64,000 nucleotides of DNA from Symsagittifera roscoffensis. Taxonomy: Eukaryota > Xenacoelomorpha > Acoela > Convolutidae. The notes under the pieces are model-generated. The model saw only the letters and a list, made by a program, of their open reading frames with translations. It had not been told where the DNA came from and did no database searches. The stretch spans positions 13,686,517-13,750,516 of the forward strand of contig NC_087066.1 of NCBI RefSeq assembly GCF_963678635.1. The letters are read 5' to 3'. The translations under genes were made by a program, and so were the position numbers. Of the stretch, positions 31,957 through 43,394 are shown one piece after another (positions within the stretch are counted from its first letter, which is position 1; the number at the start of each line of letters is the position of its first letter).

Positions 31957-31975
31957 GGGGGGGGGGGGGGGGGGG
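31957..31975 (+). repeat. Poly-G tract, 19 bases
   Basis: An unbroken run of G in an AT-rich environment. A quadruplex-capable homopolymer, duplicated at 38,841-38,858 with one base fewer. Confidence 0.95.
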
Positions 31976-32480
31976 AAGGAGGGTGACCCCAAGGTTTTAA
32001 GATAGGGAATAGATCATCCTATCGCATAAATAGGTAAGATTTCAGTGTGATGGTAAGAGTAAGAAAAACAATTTTTTTTTGGTTTTTGTGTGGAAATGTC
32101 TTGCTTTTTGGCAAAAATCTCGGCGCGTTATCTAGAAATCACTGGTTAATAATGTGAAAATTTTAGAATGAAGGTTTTTCAATTAGTTTTTTGATACATG
32201 CTAAGTCAATAGTAAGAGTTTTTGAGCAAAAACTTAGAATTTTTATCAAAAAAATTGAAAAATTTCAAAAAAGCTTCAAAACACATAAGTTTTGTTAAAA
32301 TTTGACCAATTAACTAACTTATTAGATAATCTTCTTTTTTGAAACATCTGCCTGAAATTATGCTCAAACCTACTAAAATTTCAAGAGAAAATCAAATTTT
32401 AGAAGAAAAAATTTAAATTACAAAGAAATTATATAAATCACTGCGTCCTATAGTAAATTTACTGCCAGAGTTTACACTTA
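31976..32480. other. AT-rich stretch between gene X and protease
   Basis: No gene seen on either strand. The minus strand would lead from the protease end to the start of the next X gene, so this may be an element boundary or intergenic junction. The same sequence recurs at 38,859-39,363. Confidence 0.35.
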
Positions 32481-32899
32481 TAAACAACAAACTACACAAT
32501 TACTTAAAACCACTCATAAAAAAAACAAAACATGCACATCATGATTTTTATTCAAGTTTCTCTGGTACAAATTAAAAGAAGAATTGCTGAAATTATTAGT
32601 TTTTTGCAGTTTTCTGGGAACCATTCGCCAATACTTTTTTTTGTTAGAAAAGAATAATAAGATGTTTTTCGACCCAAAGAATCAGCGAACTATTAATTTT
32701 TTTCAAGTCGAGCTATCATGATCCAGTGTTCCCCTCTTCAATGCTTGGGGCTGAGTTAACAATTGCAAAAGAGTATTTTGTTAGTTGAGCTACTTTATCA
32801 GAAGGGTAAGATCCCATGTACTTGAACCTGAGCTCAGGAGTTCTTTCATTAACTTACAGAAGTAAAAAAATTTTCCATCTTTGCAATTGTAAGCTGATT
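32481..32899 (-). pseudogene. Adenovirus-type cysteine protease remnant, copy A
   Basis: The minus strand reads NERTPELRFKYMGSYP, KVAQLTKYSFAIVNSAPS, then after a frameshift EHWIMIARLEK, FADSLGRKTSYYSFL, and near the end NHDVHVLFF. An HW pair in HWIMI and an Asp in ADSLG are the His and acidic parts of the adenain-type active site. The Cys-bearing segment between is deleted. Such proteases (Ulp1-like fold) mature capsid proteins in adenoviruses, Polintons and adintoviruses. It lies last in the minus-strand order capsid, protein T, protease. A frameshift and the deletion make it inactive. Confidence 0.7.
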
Positions 32900-33209
32900 T
32901 AAATCTAAACACGAAGAAATTGATAGTTTGATAGAACAATTTAGGATAAAAAAGTAAGATTAATGACTTACACGCATTTAGGTATTGAATCAACAAAGTC
33001 CCAACACAAAATTTATGAAATGGGCAAATGTTATTGAACACTGTTTTACAGTCTAGGTTGAAAAAACTTCTTGGATTTTCAATTAAACAGCATTCACTAT
33101 CTGCTTTTTTATCTGGAGAATTAGGTCTGAAGAAAAACAAAATAGATAGTACAATAACAATGAAAAAGTCATTTTTATACAACATTTTTATAGGAACATG
33201 AAAACTCAT
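32900..33209 (-). pseudogene. Small membrane protein T, copy A
   Basis: The frame 32790-33209 begins MSFHVPIKMLYKNDFFIVIV and has a hydrophobic segment (FFIVIVLSILFFF). A Cys-rich polar part follows (SECCLIENPRSFFNLDCKTV). It continues past its likely end into protease sequence in the wrong phase. It aligns with the shorter frames at 18,809, 21,049 and 23,249. Lies directly between capsid and protease. Function unknown. Confidence 0.6.
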
Positions 33210-33239
33210 AAAAACTAAACAATTTTAGCGACTGCTCCG

Positions 33240-34430
33240 AAAATGACAAATTGAACATTTATCCCCAGAGTATCACTTCCGTTACGTGTTCCAAGGGAAA
33301 TTGGAAAAACATTTCTAATCTCAGGCTTTCTCCACAGAGTTCTGGATAATGCAACTGTTAACCTGCATTCTGTAGTGAGGTGAAATCAAAAACGAGAAAA
33401 AAATGGTTGTGAAATTCATCCTCAGAAAGAGCTGGCAAGTCTTCGTTAAATTGCATTGCTTTCATTCTTAGGACGACAAGCATAAGGACGACATGGAGAA
33501 CTTGAATCTAATAAAACAATTGCCCTTACCCAGAATAATTCTAAGATCTCTCAACTGAAATTGCTGATAGCTGAAATAATTTGTAAGAAAAGATCCTGCA
33601 ATAGCTGATTTTGTTTTTTGATTGCAACATCTATTCTTCTTAGTGGAGTGTTAATGAACAAATTTTCTTGTATGAATTGGTTTGGACGAGATGGAATGAT
33701 AAAGGTTCTTGCCATGGTTTCCAAGTAATTGTGTTGAGCAGGTTCTTTTTCCAGATTCCATTACAGGTATTGATGATTAGGCTCAGCAACTAAGACTCTT
33801 CTAGTAAACAGCGAACAATCAAAAACTTTCAGACTTTTTTATTTGGATTATCAGATAGCATGTAAAAATTAGTTCTAGCTCGAATTTGTTTAATTCAAAT
33901 TTGGTTTTTAGTAGCAACAATTTTTTGCAAGTAAAAATCATTGACAAGCCTCCCATGGAGTGAAAAATTTATCCCTGTTCCTAAGGAAATTGCTCTATCA
34001 GTGAACGGATCCATCTCAAATGCATTAGGAAACTATTCAAAAGTGTATCCATGACAAGCAAGAATTCCGTTGTTACTCACTGCAGACGAGTTGAATTGGT
34101 TCGATATTTTTGCCTTAAGAGCATATAACCATTGGCGTTGTAAAATATTAAATTGTCAAAACAAACTTCAGAATTGGAGAATAGCGAATGTAGTAGATTG
34201 TTTACATAATGCCTCATCTGAATCAACCCTGGATTTTGCTTTATGTTTTGCTTTTTCTCTCTTGAAAGCATCAAACAACATTCTTTTGAATAATATAAGC
34301 TTTAAACTAAGGAGGGTATTACGCATATCTAAGTAGAGATTACGATCCGTTTCAATTTCAAACTCAAAACTACTTTCATCCAGAGAAGTACTGGGGATTA
34401 CTTCTTGTGTGTAAGATGAAATTATTGTTT
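33240..34430 (-). pseudogene. Major capsid-like protein, second tandem copy, block A
   Basis: Capsid blocks in order on the minus strand: STSLDESSFEFE near 34,380, NIILFKRMLFDAFKREKAKH near 34,280, CFDNLIFYNANG (frame 34077-34274, shifted), QWNLEKEPAQHNYLE near 33,740, NEDLPALSEDEFHNHF near 33,420, and FFQFPLEHVTEVI near 33,290. Multiple shifts and stops are present, but unlike the first tandem copy it keeps the C-terminus. It is followed by protein T. The family and likely role are as for the 23,581 copy. Confidence 0.75.
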
Positions 34431-34439
34431 ACAAAAGTT

Positions 34440-34575
34440 GGACTTCATCAAAAATCTCCCATGTAGGGTAAGATCCCATGTGCTTGAACCTGAGCTCAGG
34501 AGTTCTTTCAATAACTTGCAGAATCAAAAAAACTCTCCATCTTTGCAATTTTAAGCTGATTGAAGACTCTTTTTT
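34440..34575 (-). pseudogene. Protease-start fragment between two capsid copies, block A
   Basis: A short segment equal to the protease N-terminus (ERTPELRFKHMGSYPT) is fused in front of the second capsid copy's leader (WEIFDEV) and after the first capsid copy. It marks the breakpoint of an internal tandem duplication. Confidence 0.6.
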
Positions 34576-35379
34576 TTATTGCAACATCTATTCTTCTTAG
34601 TGGAGCGTTATTGAATAACTTTTCTTGTATGAATTGGTTTTGACAAATGGAATGATAAAAGTTCTTGCTATGGTTTCCAAGTAATTGTGTTGAGCAAGTT
34701 CTTTTTCCAGATTCCATTACAGGTATTGATGATTAGGCTCAGCAACTAAGACTCTTCTAGTAAACAGCGAACAATCAAAAACTTTCAGACTTTTTTATTT
34801 GGATTATCAGATAGCATGTAAAAATTAGTTCTAGCTCGAATTTGTTTATTTTAAACTTTGGTTTTTAGTAGCAACAATTTTTCGCAAGTAAAAATTATTG
34901 GCAAGCCTCCCATAGAGTGAAAAATTTATCCCTGTTCCTAAAGAATTTGCTCTATCAGTGAACGGATCCATCTCAAATGCGTTAAGAAATTATTCAAAAG
35001 TGTATCCATGACAAGCAGGTATTCCTTTGTTATTCACTGCAGACGAGTTGAATTGGTTCGATATTTGTGCCTTAAGAGCATATAAACATAAGCGTTGTAA
35101 AATATTAAATTGTTAAAACAAACTTCAGAATTGGAGAATAGCGAATGTAGTAGATTGCTTACATAATTCGTCATCTGAATCATCCCTGGATTTTGCTTTA
35201 TGTTTTGCTTTTTCTCTCTTGAAAGCATCAAACAACATTCCCTTGAATAATATAAGCTTTAAAATAAGGAGGGTATCACGCATATCCAAGTAGAGATTAC
35301 GATCCGTTTCAAATTTAAACTCAAAATTACTTTCATCCAGAGAAGTACTGGCGATTACTTCTTGAGTGTTAGATGACAT
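34576..35379 (-). pseudogene. Major capsid-like protein, first tandem copy, C-truncated, block A
   Basis: Starts with MSSNTQEVIASTSLDESNFE (frame 35125-35379, 84 codons open) and continues NLYLDMRDTLLILKLILFKG, AFKREKAKHKAKSRDDSDDE. After a shift, YVSNLLHSLFSNSEVCFNNL leads to the middle block, ending near NNAPLRRIDVAI (frame 34508-34717), where it fuses to the protease fragment. The C-terminal third is missing. The start codon here is the best preserved of all the capsid copies, 61 bases after the basic-protein region. Confidence 0.75.
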
Positions 35380-35439
35380 TTTTGTTTACAAAACTGGGAC
35401 TTCATCAAAAATCTCTAATGAAGAGTTTTTAAAAGCCCC

Positions 35440-35771
35440 GTACTAAAAATGACTTTGGTTTACACTGACTTTTTATTGTCAAAAATGTCTTTGCGAGATT
35501 TACTGTTTTTCGATCTACTTATTCGAGAAATGGATCTGGTTTTACCATTTCTACGCTTGGATTTCTGCTTTCCAACTCACAATTGTTTCCGAACTGTTTT
35601 TGTTACCACACCTTTTGCAGATGTTTTGAAGATATTACGTCCACTAACAACTTCCCCATTCTCTGGAGCAGCGATTTCAAACAAATTTGCTCCAATTCTT
35701 TTCGCAGCTGGGACTATATATTTTTCGATGCAATTTTCCCAAGAGCTTGTGCCAGAGCTCCAAAATTTCAT
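35440..35771 (-). pseudogene. Small basic protein upstream of capsid, block A
   Basis: The frame 35577-35771 reads KYIVPAAKRIGANLFEIAAP, then GEVVSGRNIFKTSAKGVVTK and a RKQL stop. The Lys/Arg-rich end continues in another phase toward 35,450. The N-terminal part in another phase contains LAQALGKI, as in the homologue at 29,050. It precedes the capsid gene. A minor capsid or DNA-condensing core protein is the likely role. A Gly/Ala-rich helix followed by basic residues is the only structural evidence. Confidence 0.5.
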
Positions 35772-36300
35772 CTGAAAAATGTGGTTTGTATCCTTTTCGG
35801 AACTGACTATCCTTCTTTGAAATTCTCTATCTATCTAACTTTGAATTTCGGTTTCTTACACCTTGTTAGAGGTTTATTGTACAGAACTGAGAGGTAATCA
35901 GTATTCTTGACATCTCTAGGTGATTTCCCAATAGATCTGTTGACGCGACAATTCGTTGTAGACGCAAATTGAGGTAACTTGTGAATAAATTTTTCACCAT
36001 GTTCTTCTATGTAGCGAAATTTCCTTCATATTCTAATCCATTATCTACACAAAGTTTTTCAGGCATGTTTTTTTGAGAAATTATTTCTTTGAAAGCTTGC
36101 AAAGTGTCTACGGCATTTTTTGTTTTCATTGTTTGAACCCAACAGCAACGAAAAAGTATTTGACTGTTTTGTTTTGACTCCCTAGTTTCTCCACAAAAGC
36201 CATGTCAAAACACCAAATTTCCTTGATGTATTTTGAAACCAAATCTTGCTTACGATGCCTCGGTTTGTAAAACTTGTTCTACTTTCCTTTTTGACAATTC
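35772..36300 (-). pseudogene. Retrovirus-like integrase of the Polinton-like element, block A
   Basis: Minus strand, three phases. One has DLVSKYIKEIWCFDMAFVEK, with the first catalytic Asp in CFDMAF, and TVKYFFVAVGF. The next has AVDTLQAFKEIISQKNMPEK followed by LCVDNGLEYEG, the second Asp. The third has NRSIGKSPRDVKN and KFKV, RKGYKPHFSDEI, the C-terminal beta-barrel type domain. The catalytic Glu about 35 residues after VDNG is not visible, as that part is broken or deleted. This rve-type integrase (DDE) is a hallmark of Polinton/Maverick and adintovirus-like elements. The C-terminus is fused into the basic-protein region. Confidence 0.75.
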
Positions 36301-36307
36301 GCTTGTA

Positions 36308-36511
36308 TTACTCAAGTTTCGCTTTGGCATTCTTGTTGACAACAAGTTTAGGTGAAATTTGAGTTGCTTCCAAAATAGTAAAGTAATTATCTGAAAAATT
36401 GTTGTTTTTTCGCTTTAGTGCACACACAAAGTCTGCAATAGATTCGTTTGTATCTCGATTACCTAATATGATATTTTCCGACTGACTGAGTTTAATTCTA
36501 GGAGAATTCAA
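36308..36511 (-). pseudogene. Conserved 67-codon frame before integrase, block A
   Basis: Reads NRDTNESIADFVCALKRKNN and ISPKLVVNKNAKAKLE, then a stop near 36,308 with similar-phase coding-like sequence beyond (YKRIVKKESRTSF). It may be the N-terminal helical domain of the integrase or a separate small gene. No motif decides it. Confidence 0.35.
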
Positions 36512-36765
36512 AAATTAAATCAATAAGATGCTTTTTGTTACTCGTTTTCAACCTCGCGTTTGCTGCACTGTAAGAGGAATAAAATTCTTTTGGTACAATC
36601 TCCTCTTTTTCTGGCTTTTGTTCCATTTTTCTGGAAGCGTATTGAGTAGGGAATTAGGCCAAACTGATCCAAACTATGCAAATCGTTTAATGACAAATGC
36701 AGTGATAAGGGATAATAATTGTAAGCCTTTCGGCGAACTTAAAATATTTCTTTTTTATGAAGTGA
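36512..36765. other. Unassigned stretch between ATPase and integrase
   Basis: A plus-strand frame (36528-36782) exists, but neighbouring genes read on the minus strand, so it is probably incidental. The minus strand is broken, and no domain was seen. Confidence 0.3.
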
Positions 36766-37552
36766 AATTCTTCTTCGTGTGAGTTCTGATGTTTCCATTC
36801 GATATTTTACTATGTCTACTTTTCGGAGATCTCGAAGCTCTCCTCCTAGTAGGTTTACTAAAAAGCCGCTCAGAAGTTGAATGAAAATTTTTGTATAATG
36901 TTGTTGAATGTGTTTGAAGTTTTTGGGAAAATTTTTGAAAAATTGGAAGTATGGAGACGTATTGTATGCTCATCGTCCAATAATTTAGTTTTTTTTCATG
37001 CTGATAAAAAACATTTTGAAGGAACTGAACCTCTGTTTGTGCAATATCTTGGCGAATCAACTGTTTTTGGGGTTAAGTCAATGACTAAATGACCATAAGG
37101 AGTAGATGTTGCATATTGATACCACTCTTTCATTTATGATCCTAGACTTAGTTGTTGACTTGATTTTTTGATTTGTAAAACATCTCTCGGTGACTTGAAC
37201 AAGGCTATATGTGTATTTTGTAACTCAACATCTCTTCCCAATTTGCTTTGATCAAACATGTTATGTTTATTTTATATAGTGTTCAGTCCCCTGTGTCTTC
37301 CAGCAGTAGCAAAATTTACAAAATGCTTGGAATTCGAAACTTTTTCAAAAGAGTCATAAATTATTTAAAGGTACTTGTTCCATTATAGAAAAGTTTTCAA
37401 TCAGTTTGAAGTCAACTCCTTGGGTATATTTAAGTTTTTTTCTTTGCATTTTTCCATAAAGAGAGTGATAATGTTGATTAAAAAAAGTTTTAAATTTTTG
37501 GTTGAAATGTACAGAATTTTAACCAATCAAAAATATAATGCGATTTTTCAGA
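36766..37552 (-). pseudogene. Packaging-type ATPase, central and C-terminal parts, block A
   Basis: The minus strand reads, across shifts, IIYDSFEKVSNSKHFVNFAT, AGRHRGLNTI, QSKLGRDVELQNTHIALFKS and PRDVLQ, PYGHLVIDLTPKTVD, and RYCTNRGSVPS. The D-S hydrophobic strand corresponds to Walker B. The GRHRG and ELQNTH segments are typical conserved blocks of this ATPase family. The P-loop end is missing in this copy because the duplication breakpoint lies at 37,552. Copy B keeps sequence up to the start. It would drive DNA into capsids. Confidence 0.65.
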
Positions 37553-37653
37553 AAAAAAATCTAGAACTCTAGAAAAAAAAATGACAATGACTTTTAATTA
37601 TTGTTTTAGAAAGGTAATACCTTGAGGTTTTTATGATTTAAAATTCGTTATAA

Positions 37654-38804
37654 AAACTTCGAGTCCATGTTTTATATGCAAAAGCTTTTCTTTCTGCACA
37701 GTGAAGAGTTTTATTCATGATGAAACGGGTAGTTGTTAACCTTCCAATCATTTTCGCCATCTTTGAAAATCAATTACTGAACTTTTGGGCAAGCGTACTC
37801 AACCAAATTTACAAACCTCACTTCCCAAAATTTTGACAGAGTTTTACATTTCTCATAACCTTTTGCAAAACTTTCAGTTTCTGAGATTTCTAATTTTTTC
37901 AAATTTTTTTCAAGTTCATTTTATTTTTTGTAACCACTGCTCCAACTGACTCCATGAAGATGCTTTGTACTCCAAAAAGATTGGTATGTTTCTTTGATTT
38001 TTTTGGGAGGAAGAAAGTGATAGCGTACTGTTTGTCCATTCTTATAAACTCCTTATTTTTTCACAATGGTAATTTCAGTTCTTTCAATATTCAAAACAAC
38101 TAGACTCATTCTGTTAACTGTTTTCTCTGTAGTTTGTTCAGTTAAAACAATGAACAAAAGAACAATGTATATACTCATGAAGCAAAAATTTTAATATATA
38201 ATCAGAAAATAATCCAATCGCGTGACCAAGAAAGCATAATCTGGGGAGACTACGTGCAACATGACAGTACCAGGTCCTTTTTTCGTAATAAATTTCACAG
38301 ATCCAGCAGAATTATTAGGAATTGCATGTAGTCTACAGATTTTGGAGTTTGCAAAGAGAGTATCCAATTAGACCTCCAAAAGGAAACTTTTGGTCCATTT
38401 CTTTCAAAATCATCTCCGGGTCCAAAACAACCCAGGTACAAAAAAAAGGTTTCATTTTCGTATTTGATGAGAAATCTTGATTTATGATCTCCAAAATTCT
38501 TAGAATTTCATTCAATTTCTGTACGTTTAATTTCTACAGTGCAGTCGTCATTAAGGATTCAAGATTTTCTAAATGTCTCTGCATAACCTAGTAATGAAGG
38601 CAGTATATCGAGTGGTTTATCGTATTCTTCTCTCAGTAGTTGTAAAGTTTGATTATTTTCCCTTGATTTCCTTATCCACGGTATTCTGTAAGTTCTTTTA
38701 TTTGGTATCGGATTGGTATACTGTGTGTATTTTCATTCTACCCTTATGCAGAGTCCTCTCATAGTGGGATATTTGTGGGTCTACGTCCGAGTTCTGCAAG
38801 TTTG
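37654..38804 (-). pseudogene. Unknown conserved gene X, copy B
   Basis: Duplicate of the 30,770-31,920 gene. One substitution (C at 38,634) falls in its N-terminal part. Same stops and shifts. Confidence 0.5.
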
Positions 38805-38840
38805 GTACTCTTAGTGATTCTATAACAAGTATTAGATGTT

Positions 38841-38858
38841 GGGGGGGGGGGGGGGGGG
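38841..38858 (+). repeat. Poly-G tract, 18 bases
   Basis: Counterpart of 31,957-31,975, one base shorter, which is the expected type of slippage or sequencing difference. Confidence 0.95.
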
Positions 38859-39363
38859 AAGGAGGGTGACCCCAAGGTTTTAAGATAGGGAATAGATCAT
38901 CCTATCGCATAAATAGGTAAGATTTCAGTGTGATGGTAAGAGTAAGAAAAACAATTTTTTTTTGGTTTTTGTGTGGAAATGTCTTGCTTTTTGGCAAAAA
39001 TCTCGGCGCGTTATCTAGAAATCACTGGTTAATAATGTGAAAATTTTAGAATGAAGGTTTTTCAATTAGTTTTTTGATACATGCTAAGTCAATAGTAAGA
39101 GTTTTTGAGCAAAAACTTAGAATTTTTATCAAAAAAATTGAAAAATTTCAAAAAAGCTTCAAAACACATAAGTTTTGTTAAAATTTGACCAATTAACTAA
39201 CTTATTAGATAATCTTCTTTTTTGAAACATCTGCCTGAAATTATGCTCAAACCTACTAAAATTTCAAGAGAAAATCAAATTTTAGAAGAAAAAATTTAAA
39301 TTACAAAGAAATTATATAAATCACTGCGTCCTATAGTAAATTTACTGCCAGAGTTTACACTTA

Positions 39364-39782
39364 TAAACAACAAACTACACAATTACTTAAAACCACTCAT
39401 AAAAAAAACAAAACATGCACATCATGATTTTTATTCAAGTTTCTCTGGTACAAATTAAAAGAAGAATTGCTGAAATTATTAGTTTTTTGCAGTTTTCTGG
39501 GAACCATTCGCCAATACTTTTTTTTGTTAGAAAAGAATAATAAGATGTTTTTCGACCCAAAGAATCAGCGAACTATTAATTTTTTTCAAGTCGAGCTATC
39601 ATGATCCAGTGTTCCCCTCTTCAATGCTTGGGGCTGAGTTAACAATTGCAAAAGAGTATTTTGTTAGTTGAGCTACTTTATCAGAAGGGTAAGATCCCAT
39701 GTACTTGAACCTGAGCTCAGGAGTTCTTTCATTAACTTACAGAAGTAAAAAAATTTTCCATCTTTGCAATTGTAAGCTGATT
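39364..39782 (-). pseudogene. Adenovirus-type cysteine protease remnant, copy B
   Basis: Same sequence as 32,481-32,899, including the frameshift before EHWIMI and the loss of the Cys segment. Confidence 0.7.
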
Positions 39783-40092
39783 TAAATCTAAACACGAAGA
39801 AATTGATAGTTTGATAGAACAATTTAGGATAAAAAAGTAAGATTAATGACTTACACGCATTTAGGTATTGAATCAACAAAGTCCCAACACAAAATTTATG
39901 AAATGGGCAAATGTTATTGAACACTGTTTTACAGTCTAGGTTGAAAAAACTTCTTGGATTTTCAATTAAACAGCATTCACTATCTGCTTTTTTATCTGGA
40001 GAATTAGGTCTGAAGAAAAACAAAATAGATAGTACAATAACAATGAAAAAGTCATTTTTATACAACATTTTTATAGGAACATGAAAACTCAT
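39783..40092 (-). pseudogene. Small membrane protein T, copy B
   Basis: Duplicate of 32,900-33,209, with the same hydrophobic N-terminal segment and run-on into protease sequence. Confidence 0.6.
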
Positions 40093-40122
40093 AAAAACTA
40101 AACAATTTTAGCGACTGCTCCG

Positions 40123-41313
40123 AAAATGACAAATTGAACATTTATCCCCAGAGTATCACTTCCGTTACGTGTTCCAAGGGAAATTGGAAAAACATTTCTA
40201 ATCTCAGGCTTTCTCCACAGAGTTCTGGATAATGCAACTGTTAACCTGCATTCTGTAGTGAGGTGAAATCAAAAACGAGAAAAAAATGGTTGTGAAATTC
40301 ATCCTCAGAAAGAGCTGGCAAGTCTTCGTTAAATTGCATTGCTTTCATTCTTAGGACGACAAGCATAAGGACGACATGGAGAACTTGAATCTAATAAAAC
40401 AATTGCCCTTACCCAGAATAATTCTAAGATCTCTCAACTGAAATTGCTGATAGCTGAAATAATTTGTAAGAAAAGATCCTGCAATAGCTGATTTTGTTTT
40501 TTGATTGCAACATCTATTCTTCTTAGTGGAGTGTTAATGAACAAATTTTCTTGTATGAATTGGTTTGGACGAGATGGAATGATAAAGGTTCTTGCCATGG
40601 TTTCCAAGTAATTGTGTTGAGCAGGTTCTTTTTCCAGATTCCATTACAGGTATTGATGATTAGGCTCAGCAACTAAGACTCTTCTAGTAAACAGCGAACA
40701 ATCAAAAACTTTCAGACTTTTTTATTTGGATTATCAGATAGCATGTAAAAATTAGTTCTAGCTCGAATTTGTTTAATTCAAATTTGGTTTTTAGTAGCAA
40801 CAATTTTTTGCAAGTAAAAATCATTGACAAGCCTCCCATGGAGTGAAAAATTTATCCCTGTTCCTAAGGAAATTGCTCTATCAGTGAACGGATCCATCTC
40901 AAATGCATTAGGAAACTATTCAAAAGTGTATCCATGACAAGCAAGAATTCCGTTGTTACTCACTGCAGACGAGTTGAATTGGTTCGATATTTTTGCCTTA
41001 AGAGCATATAACCATTGGCGTTGTAAAATATTAAATTGTCAAAACAAACTTCAGAATTGGAGAATAGCGAATGTAGTAGATTGTTTACATAATGCCTCAT
41101 CTGAATCAACCCTGGATTTTGCTTTATGTTTTGCTTTTTCTCTCTTGAAAGCATCAAACAACATTCTTTTGAATAATATAAGCTTTAAACTAAGGAGGGT
41201 ATTACGCATATCTAAGTAGAGATTACGATCCGTTTCAATTTCAAACTCAAAACTACTTTCATCCAGAGAAGTACTGGGGATTACTTCTTGTGTGTAAGAT
41301 GAAATTATTGTTT
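40123..41313 (-). pseudogene. Major capsid-like protein, second tandem copy, block B
   Basis: Duplicate of 33,240-34,430 with the same lesions. The C-terminal FFQFPLEHVTEV block is retained. Confidence 0.75.
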
Positions 41314-41322
41314 ACAAAAGTT

Positions 41323-41458
41323 GGACTTCATCAAAAATCTCCCATGTAGGGTAAGATCCCATGTGCTTGAACCTGAGCTCAGGAGTTCTTTCAATAACTT
41401 GCAGAATCAAAAAAACTCTCCATCTTTGCAATTTTAAGCTGATTGAAGACTCTTTTTT
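41323..41458 (-). pseudogene. Protease-start fragment between capsid copies, block B
   Basis: Duplicate of the fusion at 34,440-34,575, so the capsid duplication predates the 6.87-kb duplication. Confidence 0.6.
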
Positions 41459-42262
41459 TTATTGCAACATCTATTCTTCTTAGTGGAGCGTTATTGAATA
41501 ACTTTTCTTGTATGAATTGGTTTTGACAAATGGAATGATAAAAGTTCTTGCTATGGTTTCCAAGTAATTGTGTTGAGCAAGTTCTTTTTCCAGATTCCAT
41601 TACAGGTATTGATGATTAGGCTCAGCAACTAAGACTCTTCTAGTAAACAGCGAACAATCAAAAACTTTCAGACTTTTTTATTTGGATTATCAGATAGCAT
41701 GTAAAAATTAGTTCTAGCTCGAATTTGTTTATTTTAAACTTTGGTTTTTAGTAGCAACAATTTTTCGCAAGTAAAAATTATTGGCAAGCCTCCCATAGAG
41801 TGAAAAATTTATCCCTGTTCCTAAAGAATTTGCTCTATCAGTGAACGGATCCATCTCAAATGCGTTAAGAAATTATTCAAAAGTGTATCCATGACAAGCA
41901 GGTATTCCTTTGTTATTCACTGCAGACGAGTTGAATTGGTTCGATATTTGTGCCTTAAGAGCATATAAACATAAGCGTTGTAAAATATTAAATTGTTAAA
42001 ACAAACTTCAGAATTGGAGAATAGCGAATGTAGTAGATTGCTTACATAATTCGTCATCTGAATCATCCCTGGATTTTGCTTTATGTTTTGCTTTTTCTCT
42101 CTTGAAAGCATCAAACAACATTCCCTTGAATAATATAAGCTTTAAAATAAGGAGGGTATCACGCATATCCAAGTAGAGATTACGATCCGTTTCAAATTTA
42201 AACTCAAAATTACTTTCATCCAGAGAAGTACTGGCGATTACTTCTTGAGTGTTAGATGACAT
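41459..42262 (-). pseudogene. Major capsid-like protein, first tandem copy, block B
   Basis: Duplicate of 34,576-35,379, with the same intact 84-codon N-terminal frame (42008-42262) and the same loss of the C-terminus. Confidence 0.75.
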
Positions 42263-42322
42263 TTTTGTTTACAAAACTGGGACTTCATCAAAAATCTCTA
42301 ATGAAGAGTTTTTAAAAGCCCC

Positions 42323-42654
42323 GTACTAAAAATGACTTTGGTTTACACTGACTTTTTATTGTCAAAAATGTCTTTGCGAGATTTACTGTTTTTCGATCTA
42401 CTTATTCGAGAAATGGATCTGGTTTTACCATTTCTACGCTTGGATTTCTGCTTTCCAACTCACAATTGTTTCCGAACTGTTTTTGTTACCACACCTTTTG
42501 CAGATGTTTTGAAGATATTACGTCCACTAACAACTTCCCCATTCTCTGGAGCAGCGATTTCAAACAAATTTGCTCCAATTCTTTTCGCAGCTGGGACTAT
42601 ATATTTTTCGATGCAATTTTCCCAAGAGCTTGTGCCAGAGCTCCAAAATTTCAT
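42323..42654 (-). pseudogene. Small basic protein upstream of capsid, block B
   Basis: Duplicate of 35,440-35,771. Confidence 0.5.
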
Positions 42655-43183
42655 CTGAAAAATGTGGTTTGTATCCTTTTCGGAACTGACTATCCTTCTT
42701 TGAAATTCTCTATCTATCTAACTTTGAATTTCGGTTTCTTACACCTTGTTAGAGGTTTATTGTACAGAACTGAGAGGTAATCAGTATTCTTGACATCTCT
42801 AGGTGATTTCCCAATAGATCTGTTGACGCGACAATTCGTTGTAGACGCAAATTGAGGTAACTTGTGAATAAATTTTTCACCATGTTCTTCTATGTAGCGA
42901 AATTTCCTTCATATTCTAATCCATTATCTACACAAAGTTTTTCAGGCATGTTTTTTTGAGAAATTATTTCTTTGAAAGCTTGCAAAGTGTCTACGGCATT
43001 TTTTGTTTTCATTGTTTGAACCCAACAGCAACGAAAAAGTATTTGACTGTTTTGTTTTGACTCCCTAGTTTCTCCACAAAAGCCATGTCAAAACACCAAA
43101 TTTCCTTGATGTATTTTGAAACCAAATCTTGCTTACGATGCCTCGGTTTGTAAAACTTGTTCTACTTTCTTTTTTGACAATTC
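42655..43183 (-). pseudogene. Retrovirus-like integrase, block B
   Basis: Duplicate of 35,772-36,300. The only difference I saw in this area is T at 43,170 against C at 36,287. Confidence 0.75.
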
Positions 43184-43190
43184 GCTTGTA

Positions 43191-43394
43191 TTACTCAAGT
43201 TTCGCTTTGGCATTCTTGTTGACAACAAGTTTAGGTGAAATTTGAGTTGCTTCCAAAATAGTAAAGTAATTATCTGAAAAATTGTTGTTTTTTCGCTTTA
43301 GTGCACACACAAAGTCTGCAATAGATTCGTTTGTATCTCGATTACCTAATATGATATTTTCCGACTGACTGAGTTTAATTCTAGGAGAATTCAA
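43191..43394 (-). pseudogene. Conserved 67-codon frame before integrase, block B
   Basis: Duplicate of 36,308-36,511. Confidence 0.35.

Larger units (their letters stand above)
30681..37552. repeat. 6.87-kb tandem duplication, copy A
   Basis: Runs from AACTCTAGAAAAAA to GCGATTTTTCAGA and recurs at 37,565-44,435. The differences I found are a G run of 19 versus 18, T at 31,750 versus C at 38,634, and C at 36,287 versus T at 43,170. It contains genes from X to ATPase of the Polinton-like element. Confidence 0.95.

Noticed and set aside
35449-35897. Plus-strand frames of 108 and 104 codons in the large duplication
   Set aside because: Opposite the integrase end and basic protein on the minus strand, which have recognisable motifs.
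36528-36782. Plus-strand 84-codon frame with aromatic-rich start
   Set aside because: Genes of the element read on the minus strand here; no domain, and the frame is not found in other copies of the element.
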